This document shows positions 25,119 through 34,372 of a stretch of 64,000 nt of DNA, one piece after another. How positions within the stretch are numbered: the stretch's first letter is position 1; every line of letters begins with the position of its first letter. A model generated the notes under the pieces. That model saw only the letters and a list, made by a program, of their open reading frames with translations. It had not been told where the DNA came from and searched no databases. The translations under genes were made by a program, and so were the position numbers. The stretch covers positions 29,534 to 93,533 of the forward strand of contig UCMT01000011.1 in the NCBI GenBank assembly GCA_900473795.1, given 5' to 3'. Source of the stretch: Hyphomicrobiales bacterium (GTDB taxonomy: Bacteria; Pseudomonadota; Alphaproteobacteria; Rhizobiales; Rhizobiaceae).

Positions 25119-27950
25119 ATGGTCGAAAGCGTATTGAACTCCTCGCGTTCCAGAGACGGGGTTCCGGCGGAGGGGGTCGCTCGCAATTCGGCCCAACAGG
25201 ATGACGGCGGCACCAGACAGGCGACAACGGTCCCATTGTCCACCCGCAAACTCTCGCCGTTTGACGGAAATTCCGATACCGCGACACCGTTCACCAGCAT
25301 CAAGCTTGGCTCGTCCACGACGGTAGCGGCCAGCGATCTCAAGACCGTTTCTCTTGCGGACAAGACCACCTCGAACACGACGGAAAGCCCGACGGCGCCG
25401 CTCCACGCGGTGATCGATGCGCTTTACAAGTCGGAGTTCATGACCGAGATCAACCAGGGCTTCATGGAGGGCCTGAAGGACAAGGACAAGTCCTTCGAAA
25501 GCATCGACGTCATCAAGAATCCCGACAAATATACGCCTGAGCAGAAGCTGATCACCTATCTCGATCTGCTCCAGACCCGGGCCAATTTCGATGCCTACAA
25601 GTCGCGGCTCGGCGATAATCAGCGCGGCATCAACAACGACGTCGAAATCAAGAAGGATCTCGACAACGCCATCGCTATCCTCGGTGCAGATCCCGAAGTC
25701 AATTCGCTGATGACGGAAAAGATCTTCAAGGCTTTCAATCTGATCTTCTCCGGTTATCGGGTCGCCCCGGTCGATCAGAACGAAGACCCGGTGCAACTCA
25801 TCGACGAGAGCATAACGCGCGACAACAAGATGAAGGAGTTGCGCCAAATCGTCCTTGACGCCTTCGAAAAGGACGTCGTGCAGGGTGGTCTGCTCGACGC
25901 CGGCATCCGGGCCGGCAAAGACATCAAGACTATCATGGAGGAGTACAATACGGCTCTTGGCTTCTACTCGATGCTGCTGCCGGAAAGCATGGTCAAGGCG
26001 CGCGTCGACGTCGCGAACCAGAAATACGCCGAGTTCTTCAACGCGCATGTTCTTCCAAACCTCCCGGATGCCAAGGTGTCCCTCGAGGGGCTTTTGAAGC
26101 TCGGGACCGGCGGCGGGCTGACCGAAAGGCAGGCTCTCGGGCTCGGCTCCATCATGCCCGTCGTCAACGACACCCTTCTCGCGCCGGGCGGCGGCGTCTT
26201 CGGTGAGCTCAGGATCGATCTTGCGGCCCTGAAATCGGCGGCAGCCAAGGATTTCTACTGGAAGGAAGGCGACGGCATAACCCGCCTCTTCGATGCCAGT
26301 GTCGAGGCGATGGCCGAGCAGTATTTCGGCTCCGGGCCGGAAAAGGCGAAGGAACGCCAGCAGTTCAAGGCCGATGTGCTGGGCGCACTCGAGCCGTTGC
26401 TCGAAAAGGTCGCCTCCGGCCAGGTGGGGCTGCGCGATCTTGCCGGCAACATCGAGCGGATCGTGCAGGGCATGAAGGGCGTGGGTGGCGACCTCTGGGG
26501 ATATCGGCATGCGGTCGCAACAGCGCTGCAGGGGCTCGTCCACGGCGCCAACCTGGTGTCGAGAATGCCAGCCCATCCCGATTTCGATCCGGCTAAATCC
26601 GGACTTGTGAAAAACCTGGAGACCTATTCGATCAACGATCTCATCGCGATGATCACGATCGCGACGGGCATGGCCGGCAAGGGTATCGCGGCGACAGGCG
26701 GCGAAAGCCGGTTCTTCCTCGGCAGCTCCGGAAATGCGTCCATTGCCCGCAAGATGTTCGGAACCGAAGGGTCCGCGTGGAGTAAAACGGTCCTCAACCT
26801 GAACCTCGACTACATGGACAAATCCTTCCTGCAGGACAGCATCCAGGAAATGTCCAAGCTCGTCACCGAACAGGTGAAGAAGGACCTGCCGGGCACAGAA
26901 GTCATCGGTCCGATCGTCGTGACGGCGGACGTAGAGGCCGACGCGATCAAGACGATGATCGATCCAAGCCTGAATGCGCTCGCCGAAGCTTTCTTCGCCA
27001 AGAACCCCGAAGCGCAGGCGCAATACAAGATGAACTTCACCACGGTGTTCACCGCGCTGTGGTCTCTCGCCCGCCCCGGCGGAAACATCGAGACGTTGAA
27101 GTCCCAGATCAACGAACTGATCAACAAGACCGTCACGGCTGCCCCGGCGGGCGTGGATCAGGTGAAGTACAAGGAGGCGCTGCTTTCCGGTGTCACGTCG
27201 TTGCTGAATGCCTCGCGTGCCATCTATGCCGGCGTCAACATGACAAATCCGAGCTGGGACAGCATCGGCGTCATCATCCTGCACAGCATGGCATCCCTGG
27301 CTGCTATGCAGAAGACGATCGGCGTGACGATTGCTGGAAGCTCCTCCTTTGTCGGTAGTCTCATCGGTGTTGCCGACGAATTCGTGGCTGCCGAACGCAA
27401 GATCGTCGCATCCTTCTTCAAGAATTCGGGCACGCTCATCAGCGGGATCGCCGGCATTGGCTGGCTGCCGGTCGAATATTACCAGCTCATCAAGGCACTA
27501 AAGGACGGGAAATCGGATCCGGTCGACCTGGCGTTCATGGGGATCGGCACGGTCGCCGATACGATTGGTGCTGTCGAAGGGGTGTACGGCATTGCCAATA
27601 TGCTGGTCAATTCGACCTTCCTTGGCCGTACAGGCGCCCAGGTGCTGCTGCCGGTGGCATTCTCGACGGCGTTCACGGCCGCGGCCGTGGTCTCGTGGGT
27701 CGCCTGGGCGGGCCTTGCCATTTATCAGGGCGTCAAGCAGGAACTGGCATTCCACAAGCAGACCGATGACATCAACGATGCCTTGAAGCGCCTCGTCAAC
27801 GACACCGTCAGCACTTACGTGATACCGGGCCCCAATCCGCGGATGCCGGTGCCACAACGAACACCCGAACAGGTGGAATTGACACCGGAAAACTGGGATA
27901 CCATCCGCCAGGCGATCGAAGCGCGACGGGGGTCCGTCCCCGCATCCTGA
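25119..27950 (+). CDS. Large orphan protein, possibly HrpK/NolX-like translocated protein
   Basis: A 943-aa protein of unproven function. The first 95 residues are rich in Ser/Thr/Asp and look disordered, with no Sec signal. The middle is largely helical. The last 200 residues contain three hydrophobic stretches (around GTLISGIAGIGWLPVEYY, LAFMGIGTVADTIGAVEGVY and VAFSTAFTAAAVVSWVAWAG), then a charged tail. This layout recalls type III translocators or effectors of the HrpK and HrpF/NolX groups, and rhizobial proteins carry such labels; I cannot confirm homology. No secretion apparatus is nearby. The start is firm: GGGGGAAG precedes ATG 25119. GC and codon use match the host. Confidence 0.75.
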   Translation: MVESVLNSSRSRDGVPAEGVARNSAQQDDGGTRQATTVPLSTRKLSPFDGNSDTATPFTSIKLGSSTTVAASDLKTVSLADKTTSNTTESPTAPLHAVIDALYKSEFMTEINQGFMEGLKDKDKSFESIDVIKNPDKYTPEQKLITYLDLLQTRANFDAYKSRLGDNQRGINNDVEIKKDLDNAIAILGADPEVNSLMTEKIFKAFNLIFSGYRVAPVDQNEDPVQLIDESITRDNKMKELRQIVLDAFEKDVVQGGLLDAGIRAGKDIKTIMEEYNTALGFYSMLLPESMVKARVDVANQKYAEFFNAHVLPNLPDAKVSLEGLLKLGTGGGLTERQALGLGSIMPVVNDTLLAPGGGVFGELRIDLAALKSAAAKDFYWKEGDGITRLFDASVEAMAEQYFGSGPEKAKERQQFKADVLGALEPLLEKVASGQVGLRDLAGNIERIVQGMKGVGGDLWGYRHAVATALQGLVHGANLVSRMPAHPDFDPAKSGLVKNLETYSINDLIAMITIATGMAGKGIAATGGESRFFLGSSGNASIARKMFGTEGSAWSKTVLNLNLDYMDKSFLQDSIQEMSKLVTEQVKKDLPGTEVIGPIVVTADVEADAIKTMIDPSLNALAEAFFAKNPEAQAQYKMNFTTVFTALWSLARPGGNIETLKSQINELINKTVTAAPAGVDQVKYKEALLSGVTSLLNASRAIYAGVNMTNPSWDSIGVIILHSMASLAAMQKTIGVTIAGSSSFVGSLIGVADEFVAAERKIVASFFKNSGTLISGIAGIGWLPVEYYQLIKALKDGKSDPVDLAFMGIGTVADTIGAVEGVYGIANMLVNSTFLGRTGAQVLLPVAFSTAFTAAAVVSWVAWAGLAIYQGVKQELAFHKQTDDINDALKRLVNDTVSTYVIPGPNPRMPVPQRTPEQVELTPENWDTIRQAIEARRGSVPAS

Positions 27951-28051
27951 AATGGGCGAGGGCACGCCGGATTGACAACAATACGGCAACCGTCGCCTCG
28001 ATGTGACGGGCCTTCGGTTCAGGTGCAGCGGCTGGGGCAACTGGTAACGCC

Positions 28052-28726
28052 TCAGAGCACGCAGCCGCACCTCGCGGATCGGGCATAGGAAACGAGCTCG
28101 GCCCGCTTGCCGCGTCCGTCGCCGAGGAATGCATCGATGGTGACGGCAATATCGCCGGGCCGGTAGCGGGCCCAATGGCCGAGGCCATGAAGGGCTGCCT
28201 CCTGACAGGCGATCGAGCCGAGTTTCAGCGTGCGGCGCATGACATCGATCGCGGTGCTGTGCAGTAGGTCGCAATCCGGATCATCCGGAAGCGCCAGGCA
28301 GGGGAACTCGTCCCACCACATATAGCACACGGTGTTCAAGGGAGCCGCGCCCGGTTCGTCGAGGTGACAGAGAACAGCCGCGCAGCGCGGCGCAAGCAGG
28401 TCGGCGAAAACGTCGGCGATCGCCTCGATACAGCGCCGGCGCGCTGCCGTCGATACCGACGTATTGTAGAACCAGCCGTTGTCACCCGACGCGCTCGTGC
28501 TCAGCAGGTAGGTAAAGCCCTGCGCGATCTGTGCGTCGGAAAAACCGGCGAGCGACGGTCCGGTCGTCGAAAACAGCCGTGTAAAATAATCGACGGCAAC
28601 GGACGGCTCGGGATCCCACCAAGGCGGATCGTCGTCGAAGAACCATGGGTTGCCGTGCGGCCGGATCGCGTGGCTGAACGCGTGCTCGAGCCAGTCGTCG
28701 TAGCTCAGGTCTGATACAGCAGGCAT
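28052..28726 (-). CDS. Hypothetical protein, 224 aa
   Basis: Soluble, acidic, tryptophan-rich N-terminal half (DDDPPWWDPEPSVAVDYFTR) and a C-terminal helical part (CQEAALHGLGHWARYRP) that ends in RCGCVL. The start at 28726 is set by GGGAGG five bases upstream; an in-frame extension to 28939 runs through GC-rich repeat DNA and is rejected. It faces the preceding effector-like gene end to end, about 100 bp apart. I do not recognise the family; the last part resembles HEAT-like helices. Confidence 0.7.
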   Translation of the reverse strand: MPAVSDLSYDDWLEHAFSHAIRPHGNPWFFDDDPPWWDPEPSVAVDYFTRLFSTTGPSLAGFSDAQIAQGFTYLLSTSASGDNGWFYNTSVSTAARRRCIEAIADVFADLLAPRCAAVLCHLDEPGAAPLNTVCYMWWDEFPCLALPDDPDCDLLHSTAIDVMRRTLKLGSIACQEAALHGLGHWARYRPGDIAVTIDAFLGDGRGKRAELVSYARSARCGCVL

Positions 28727-28849
28727 GGAAGCCTCCCAGGCGGCTGCGATTCCAGCCAGATCTTTTTTCTCACGACCTTGTCGCGAACGCCAGTGACGTC
28801 CTCGAATGTCGTTTTCCAAGGCGTGGCTGCTCGGGCTTTCCCGCGGTCT

Positions 28850-29100
28850 GTGGCGGCGGCGGCTTTCACCCTCCCCTCGGGGGGCGGGTCGGAGCGCAGC
28901 TCCGGGGTGGGGTGAATTCTGTGCGCCCCTGACGCTCATCCCACCGCGTTGCGCGCGACCTCCGCTGCAAGGGGAGGTGGGGCCGCCGAAACACCCTACC
29001 CGCGCCCGCCGCCGTGGGGTTACCTGTCATTTACCTGAGCGGGGGCGCTGGGAGGTGGAGGAGGTTGATTTTTGTCCTCCCCCACAGGGGAAGAGGGGCG
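28850..29100. repeat. GC-rich intergenic palindromic elements
   Basis: The 28727-29286 gap contains several imperfect inverted motifs of the type CCTCCCCTcggGGGGCGGG and CTGCAAGGGGAGGTGGGGC, a kind of scattered non-coding element common in rhizobial genomes. A related piece with ATCTCCCCCACAAGGGGGA lies at about 34428-34447. No coding potential is evident here beyond spurious frames. Confidence 0.4.
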
Positions 29101-29286
29101 CGGTGGCTTTCCTGCCGCACGGAGCATTCGCGTTTTGTGGACGTTTCATGCGCCGTGCCTGGGCGCTTTTTGCTCATTTCCACATGAGAAAGATCGGATT
29201 CAATCTTTGTTGGTAATTTTCCGTTAGCAATTGACGGCAGTGGGGCGCGCCAGCGCCGTGGGCTTTTGTTTTGCGTGTGTGGTCCT

Positions 29287-30300
29287 ATGCGTCTGTCGGC
29301 TGTTCTAGCACTCCTTCTTGTCGGGTTTGCCCTTTCGGGCTGCGGGTCGCGGCCGGACAGCGGCGCGGCGGCGCGACCGTCGCCGGAGACGACCAACTCG
29401 GTCACGCAGCCGGTCGTCCCCGTGCCGTCGGCCGACGTCGCCGAGGGGCAGGCCGCGCCGCAGCAGGAGGAACTGGCCTGGGCCGGGCAGGTGCCGCAGC
29501 CGCAGGCCTTCGAGGCGGTGGCGACCGAGGGCATGGCCATTCCGACGGAGCGGCCGGTGGCGCTGATGACGCCGGACGATCCGGCGACGACGGCGCGGCC
29601 GGGCCGGCGGGCGCAGATCTACAGCCGCCAGTTTCGCGACGCCCATCCGATCAATTTCGGCTCCCGCTCGCCGCGGAAGCTTGCCGTCCACGGCGTCGAC
29701 ATTTCCCGCTGGCAGGGCGACATCGACTGGGGCAAGCTCCGCACGCAAGGGGCGAACTTCGCCTATATCAAGGCGACAGACGGCGGCGACCATCTCGACC
29801 CGATGTTCAGGAAGAACTGGAAGCGAGCCAAGGAGGCCGGGCTGAAGCGCGGCGCGTACCACTTCTTCTACTGGTGCCGCACCGCCGGCGAACAGGCCGA
29901 TTGGTTCATCCGCAACGTGCCGCGCGACCCGGACGCGCTGCCGCCGGTGATCGACGTCGAATATAATGGCGAGTCGAGCTGCAAGCGGCGCATCTCGCGG
30001 GCAAAAGTGCTGGAAAAGATGCAGGTCTTCATGGACAAGCTGGAGCGGCACTACGGCCAGCGTCCGGTGGTCTACACCGCGCCCGACTTCTACCGCGACA
30101 ACCTCGACGGGGAATTCCCGAAGCACCCCTTCTGGCTCCGTTCCGTCGCCGCCCACCCCTCAAAGGTCTATCCGGGACGGAAGTGGCTGTTCTGGCAATA
30201 TTCCGGCTCGGGGCTTTCGCATGGGGTGGAGGGCAGGATCGACCTCAATGTGTTCCATGGGAGCGAGGAGGATTGGCACAGTTGGGTGGCGCGGAGCTGA
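29287..30300 (+). CDS. GH25-family lysozyme-like lipoprotein
   Basis: Predicted to hydrolyse the N-acetylmuramyl glycosidic bond in peptidoglycan. The 337-aa protein begins with a lipoprotein signal (MRLSAVLALLLVGFALSGC, lipobox LSGC), followed by about 110 residues of Pro/Ala-rich linker and a GH25 barrel. GH25 markers are VHGVDISRWQGDIDW near residue 137, FAYIKATDGG, GAYHFFYW and the acid pair in PPVIDVEYNG. ATG 29287 is preferred over 29266 because it gives a clean signal peptide. It is likely an outer-membrane-anchored wall enzyme; monocistronic. Confidence 0.9.
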   Translation: MRLSAVLALLLVGFALSGCGSRPDSGAAARPSPETTNSVTQPVVPVPSADVAEGQAAPQQEELAWAGQVPQPQAFEAVATEGMAIPTERPVALMTPDDPATTARPGRRAQIYSRQFRDAHPINFGSRSPRKLAVHGVDISRWQGDIDWGKLRTQGANFAYIKATDGGDHLDPMFRKNWKRAKEAGLKRGAYHFFYWCRTAGEQADWFIRNVPRDPDALPPVIDVEYNGESSCKRRISRAKVLEKMQVFMDKLERHYGQRPVVYTAPDFYRDNLDGEFPKHPFWLRSVAAHPSKVYPGRKWLFWQYSGSGLSHGVEGRIDLNVFHGSEEDWHSWVARS

Positions 30301-30594
30301 CGGGGCTTTAGTCTGTGCGCTCACAGACATCCAGCGGCCGCGCGTCCACGCTGCGAGAGACCTCCATCGTCGTTGCAAGAGTCCTTTCGCGCCCAGACGC
30401 GGCGTGGCTGGATTCCTGACGAGCATAGGACGGAGGAGAACTAGCAAAATCGGCGACCGATTGAATGGGCGGCCTTCGGACCGCCCTCTTCCTCAAGACT
30501 AATTCGAGGTAGCAAGAACAACAGCGCGGAAAACACCTAGGCGCATAGCGGGCAGTTGTACTGCCCGCCGTTGTGTTGCCACAGTCGACCCGAT
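30301..30594. other. Intergenic, nothing recognised
   Basis: About 290 bp after the GH25 gene without open frame of quality or clear terminator; it ends at the EcfG-type promoter motif. Confidence 0.4.
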
Positions 30595-30619
30595 GGAACT
30601 AAACCCCGTTGTGGACGTT
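30595..30619 (+). promoter_or_regulatory. EcfG/RpoE2-type general stress promoter
   Basis: GGAAC at 30595-30599 and CGTT at 30616-30619 with a 16-bp spacer match the GGAAC-N16/17-CGTT consensus of the alphaproteobacterial general stress sigma factor. It lies 84 bp upstream of the micropeptide start. Confidence 0.65.
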
Positions 30620-30702
30620 AAGCTGGGTTGGAGTGCCAGCATGAGTAACGCACCACGCAGGTAAGCGCGATGGAGATTCTCAGGTATTCCGAGGAGACCT
30701 AC

Positions 30703-30786
30703 ATGGACATCACCACACTTCTCATCATCGTTCTTATTCTGGTCCTGCTGGGCGGCGGCTTTTACGGCCGAGGACGCTGGTATTAA
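30703..30786 (+). CDS. 27-residue membrane micropeptide, DUF3309-like
   Basis: Reads MDITTLLIIVLILVLLGGGF followed by YGRGRWY and TAA: one membrane segment then a Gly/Arg/Trp-rich tail. GAGGAG six bases upstream of ATG 30703 supports translation; an in-frame ATG at 30670 would add 11 residues but lacks such a site. The hydrophobic-LLGGG-YGRGRW pattern resembles DUF3309 peptides, found widely in proteobacteria and without known function. The EcfG-type promoter upstream suggests stress induction. Confidence 0.7.
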   Translation: MDITTLLIIVLILVLLGGGFYGRGRWY

Positions 30787-30897
30787 GCAACGCCGCACAC
30801 GTCATGGATGCTTGTCCACTGGTGGAGAATTTCCGCGCAGTGTACTGTGATCTATTCGCTCCTTGCGGCCAGCCAAACAGCCGGATAACGCCAGAAC

Positions 30898-31953
30898 ATG
30901 CCGGAAAAAGTAATCAAGTCCGAAGGACAACAGGCGGCTGAAGCAGGCGTTGAGAGCTTCCGGAAGGATCTTGGCCCTTTTGTCGTCGCCGCTGAAAGCA
31001 CGCGCATGGCGATGCTGTTTACCGACCCAAAACAATCCGGCAATCCCATAATATTTGCCAATGATGCCTTTCTCGGTTTGACGGGCTACTCTCGGGAAGA
31101 GGTGCTCGGCCAGAGTTTCAACTTCTTGATGGCACGCGGCACCGATCGCGATTCGCTCGCACGAATTGAAGCAGCTTTCGCGGGCACTTCGAAGGGTGGT
31201 TCGGAAATTTGTTATCGGCGCAAGGACGGCAGCGAGTTCTGGTCGGCGATCCTCATCAGCCCGGTTCGGGACGAGAGCGGTGATGTCGTGCAGCATTTCG
31301 AGTCCTTCGTCGATCTTACCGATCACAAGCAGGAGCAAGCCCAGTCCAGGATGCTCATCGACGAACTGAACCATCGCGTGAAAAATACTCTCGCGACGGT
31401 ACAGTCGATTGTGTGGCAGGCTTTGCGGAATAGCTCCGATCGCGAAGTGATCCGGGAATCCATCGAGTCTCGGCTTTTCGCCCTCTCTAGGTCACACGAC
31501 CTATTGACTCGGGAGAATTGGGAAGGGGCGGGTCTACTCGATCTGATCAAAGCGGCATTGGACCCATTCGGGGTTGCAAATGGACGGTCGGAGCACTTTG
31601 TTATTACCGGGGGGAATATCCGCGTTTCACCAAAGGCTGCCCTTGCTCTCGGCATCGCGTTCCACGAACTCGCGACCAACGCCGTGAAATACGGTGCGTT
31701 TTCCAGCAAAGCGGGTTCGGTCCTGATCGCATGGACGATTGAGCCGTCGCCGGAGGGCGATCGGCTGCTCCTGCGGTGGCAGGAGCAGGACGGTCCGCCG
31801 GTGGCACCACCGTCCCGCAAGGGGTTCGGCTCGCGCGTTATCGAGCGCGGTCTGCCGCATGAGCTGGAGGGCACGGTCGATCTCGACTATCCGCCGGACG
31901 GCGTCGTCTGCACGATCAACTTTCCTGCACCGAAAGATGCTCGTGATGGATAA
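30898..31953 (+). CDS. PAS (LOV-like) HWE-family sensor histidine kinase
   Basis: Soluble 351-aa kinase. A PAS domain (residues about 28-142) is close in sequence to LOV photosensors (NPIIFANDAFLGLTGYSREE), but the flavin-binding cysteine motif GxNCRFLQ is replaced by GQSFNFLM, so the Cys position is Phe74. The HWE kinase core has phospho-acceptor His159 (ELNHRVKNTLATVQS), the N-box HELATNAVKYGAFS and the diagnostic RWQEQDGP (W-x-E). It overlaps the response regulator that follows. HWE kinases often feed the general stress response; the input signal here is unknown but classical LOV photochemistry is unlikely. Confidence 0.88.
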   Translation: MPEKVIKSEGQQAAEAGVESFRKDLGPFVVAAESTRMAMLFTDPKQSGNPIIFANDAFLGLTGYSREEVLGQSFNFLMARGTDRDSLARIEAAFAGTSKGGSEICYRRKDGSEFWSAILISPVRDESGDVVQHFESFVDLTDHKQEQAQSRMLIDELNHRVKNTLATVQSIVWQALRNSSDREVIRESIESRLFALSRSHDLLTRENWEGAGLLDLIKAALDPFGVANGRSEHFVITGGNIRVSPKAALALGIAFHELATNAVKYGAFSSKAGSVLIAWTIEPSPEGDRLLLRWQEQDGPPVAPPSRKGFGSRVIERGLPHELEGTVDLDYPPDGVVCTINFPAPKDARDG

Positions 31954-32311
31954 GTTGCTTTCTGGTCGGCGGGTTCTTGTTGTCGAGGATGAAATGCTGA
32001 TCCTCATCATGATCGAAGACATGCTGGCAGACCTCGGATGTGAGTCCGTGACTGCCGCCGCTACCGTCGGTCAGGCCGTAGCCTTGATTGAAGCGGAAAT
32101 CTTCGATGTTGCCATGCTGGATATGAATCTGAATGGCAACAACAGCTATCTGGTGGCTGACGCTCTTGCTGCGCGCGACGTGCCGTTTGTCTTCTGTACA
32201 GGTTATGGCGGTCACGACATCAGGGATGGCCACCGCGAACGGCCCGTCTTGAAAAAGCCATTCATGGAGAAGGATTTGACCGAGATGCTTAGGTGCCTTC
32301 TTGCTCCCTGA
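31946..32311 (+). CDS. Single-domain response regulator
   Basis: A 121-aa receiver domain only: acidic pair (VVEDE), phospho-acceptor Asp59 (VAMLDMN), Thr in FCTGYG and Lys in LKKPF. No output domain. The start is ATG 31946 (8-base overlap with the kinase) or ATG 31937. Coupling with the HWE kinase suggests a phosphorelay, with this protein as a shuttle or phosphate sink. Targets are not visible. Confidence 0.88.
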   Translation: MDKLLSGRRVLVVEDEMLILIMIEDMLADLGCESVTAAATVGQAVALIEAEIFDVAMLDMNLNGNNSYLVADALAARDVPFVFCTGYGGHDIRDGHRERPVLKKPFMEKDLTEMLRCLLAP

Positions 32312-32358
32312 CTGCCGCTGGATACGCATCCTTCCTGAAGGAAACAGGCGAACTGATC

Positions 32359-33471
32359 ATGGGGCCACTTAGCCGACGGATCGAAGGTGTTCTGGGCATC
32401 GCGGCGCTGGCGCTGCTGGCGATCGGTTGCACTTTGGTCCTCTGGCCCTTCCTGTCGGCAATACTGTGGGCCGCGGTGATTTGTTTCTCAACCTGGCCTA
32501 TCTACCGCCGATGCGAACGTGTTGTCGGAGGCAACCGGGCCGCGGCTGCGGCAGCTATGACGCTACTGGTGGTCTTTGTTGTTGCCGCTCCGCTTGCCTT
32601 GCTCGTGACCGCGCTTGCCGACGACATAACAAATCTGGCCGAGGGAATAACGCGCGTCCTGGAGCAGGGGCCTTCAGCGCCACCAAACTGGGTGAAAGGC
32701 CTGCCGATTGTTGGTGAAAGGTTGGCCGCTTACTGGGAAAACCTAACGCATGACGCTCCCGCATTTATCGTCGAGCTCAAAAAGCTGACCGGCCCCGTTA
32801 CTGACATTGCTCTCGCTGGCGGGGCAGCGTTCGGTATCGGCCTCCTCGAACTCGCGCTCAGCATATTCATCACCTTCTTTTTGTTTCTGCACGGTCGGCG
32901 CATGAGCAGTTTCATGCGCCAGATCGGCGAGCGCGTTGCAGGTCCCCGCGCCAAGAGGCTGCTTACCGTCATCGGTCTTACCGTGAAAGGTGTCGTCTAC
33001 GGAATGATCGGAACAGCCCTTGCACAAGGCCTGCTGGCCGGCATCGGCTTCTGGATCGCCGGTGTGCCTCAAGCGTTGTTGCTGGGCTGCCTGACCTTTG
33101 CGCTGTCGTTCGTGCCGGGCGGACCACCGTTCGTGTGGGGGCCGGTTGCGCTTTGGTTACTCATGCAAGGATCTGTAGGATGGGGCATCTTCATCGCGAT
33201 ATGGGGATTGCTTCTCGTCAGCAGCATTGACAACTTCCTTCGACCGTATCTGCTGAACCAAAATAGCAACCTGCCTGTGCTGCTGGGCCTGTTTGGGCTC
33301 ATTGGCGGCGTCCTGGCCTTCGGTCTGATCGGGCTTTTCCTGGGGCCTACCTTGTTGGCGGTTGCCTACAACCTTTTCCTGGAGTGGGTCGCAGCGGAAC
33401 TTGAAGAGCGCAAGCAATCCACGTCGCCTTCCGTTGCGGCTGGGCACTTCGAAGCCGGTCCAGAGGATTGA
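32359..33471 (+). CDS. AI-2E family transporter (PerM/TqsA-like)
   Basis: Inner-membrane protein of 370 aa with about seven to eight membrane segments, including the paired N-terminal spans (LGIAALALLAIGCTLVLW, FLSAILWAAVICFSTWPIYR) and the family motif region around FVPGGPPFVWGPVALWLL and DNFLRPYLL. Members export autoinducer-2 or act as sodium/proton antiporters; the substrate cannot be told from sequence. ATG 32359 is preferred (AGGCGA upstream); the frame extends back into the response regulator gene. It probably shares the transcript with the kinase and regulator. Confidence 0.85.
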   Translation: MGPLSRRIEGVLGIAALALLAIGCTLVLWPFLSAILWAAVICFSTWPIYRRCERVVGGNRAAAAAAMTLLVVFVVAAPLALLVTALADDITNLAEGITRVLEQGPSAPPNWVKGLPIVGERLAAYWENLTHDAPAFIVELKKLTGPVTDIALAGGAAFGIGLLELALSIFITFFLFLHGRRMSSFMRQIGERVAGPRAKRLLTVIGLTVKGVVYGMIGTALAQGLLAGIGFWIAGVPQALLLGCLTFALSFVPGGPPFVWGPVALWLLMQGSVGWGIFIAIWGLLLVSSIDNFLRPYLLNQNSNLPVLLGLFGLIGGVLAFGLIGLFLGPTLLAVAYNLFLEWVAAELEERKQSTSPSVAAGHFEAGPED

Positions 33472-33517
33472 GGTTGACGTATTTTCATTGGCAAACAGTC
33501 AAGAATACCATCCCTCG

Positions 33518-34372
33518 TCACCGCGCAGCTGGCTTCACGCCACCAAAACCCGTCCCCCCCATCGCCCGCGTTACTCTCTCCGCCGCAGCCCGCACCACCG
33601 GTCCCAGCGCCGCTAGCGTCCCGTCCGGCAGCCTGACCGCCGGCCCCGACACCGAAATCCCCGCGATCGCCTCGCCATATTCGTTAAATATCGCGGCAGC
33701 GAGGCAGCGCATGCCAAGCGTGTGTTCCTCGTCGTCGATGGACCAGCCGCGGGTGCGGATGGCTTCCAGGTCGGCCAGTAGCTTGGGCAGGGTGTCGCGG
33801 GTTTTTTCGGTGAAGCGGGTAAGCGCGCGGGCTGAGAGGAGGCGTTCGATCTCGGCGTCGCCCCAGGTCGAGAGGATGGCCTTGCCGATGCCGGACGCGT
33901 GGATCGGGCCGCGGCGGCCGGGGCGGAAGAAGGCGCGCATCGGGGCGTGGCTCTCGACCTGCGAGATGAAGACCACGTCACCGCCGTCCTCGATGCCGAT
34001 ATTGGCGGTTTCGCCTGAGCGTTCCATCAGCTGCTTCAGGAAGGGGCGGCTGATCGTGCCGAGCTTGCGGAAGCGCAAGAAGGCATTGCCGATCTCGAAG
34101 GCCTTCATCCCGATGGTCCAGGCGCCGGTCTCGGCGTCATGGGCGACCATGCCGTGACCGGACAGCGCCGTCAGCAGCCGGTGGACGGTGGAGGGCGCCA
34201 TGCCGGACCGGTCGGCAAGGTCAGTCAGTGCCGCACCGTCCGCATCTGCGACGAGCTCGAGCAGCTTCAGGCTGCGGTCGAGTACCTGGACGGACGAGGG
34301 GGCGGCGTTTTCATTGGCCTTGCGGCCAGGTTTGGCGCGCCCCTGTCTTGGTGGTTTCGGCTCGTCTGCCAT
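33518..34372 (-). CDS. IclR-family regulator of the glyoxylate carboligase operon
   Basis: A 284-aa regulator: basic N-terminal tail, winged helix (LTDLADRSGMAPSTVHRLLTAL, about residues 50-71) and a C-terminal effector domain (FISQVESHAPMRAF, GRRGPIHASGIGKAILS). ATG 34372 is preceded by AAAGGGA; the frame extends further but lies over intergenic DNA. It is divergent from gcl, with IclR-type operator motifs between them, so it likely responds to glyoxylate or a related acid, like AllR/GclR regulators. Repression or activation cannot be told. Confidence 0.88.
   Translation of the reverse strand: MADEPKPPRQGRAKPGRKANENAAPSSVQVLDRSLKLLELVADADGAALTDLADRSGMAPSTVHRLLTALSGHGMVAHDAETGAWTIGMKAFEIGNAFLRFRKLGTISRPFLKQLMERSGETANIGIEDGGDVVFISQVESHAPMRAFFRPGRRGPIHASGIGKAILSTWGDAEIERLLSARALTRFTEKTRDTLPKLLADLEAIRTRGWSIDDEEHTLGMRCLAAAIFNEYGEAIAGISVSGPAVRLPDGTLAALGPVVRAAAERVTRAMGGTGFGGVKPAAR

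Noticed and set aside
24987..27284. 765-codon minus-strand frame opposite the effector-like gene
   Set aside because: Arginine/histidine-rich shadow sequence with no recognisable domain; the plus frame has a strong ribosome site and sensible protein composition.
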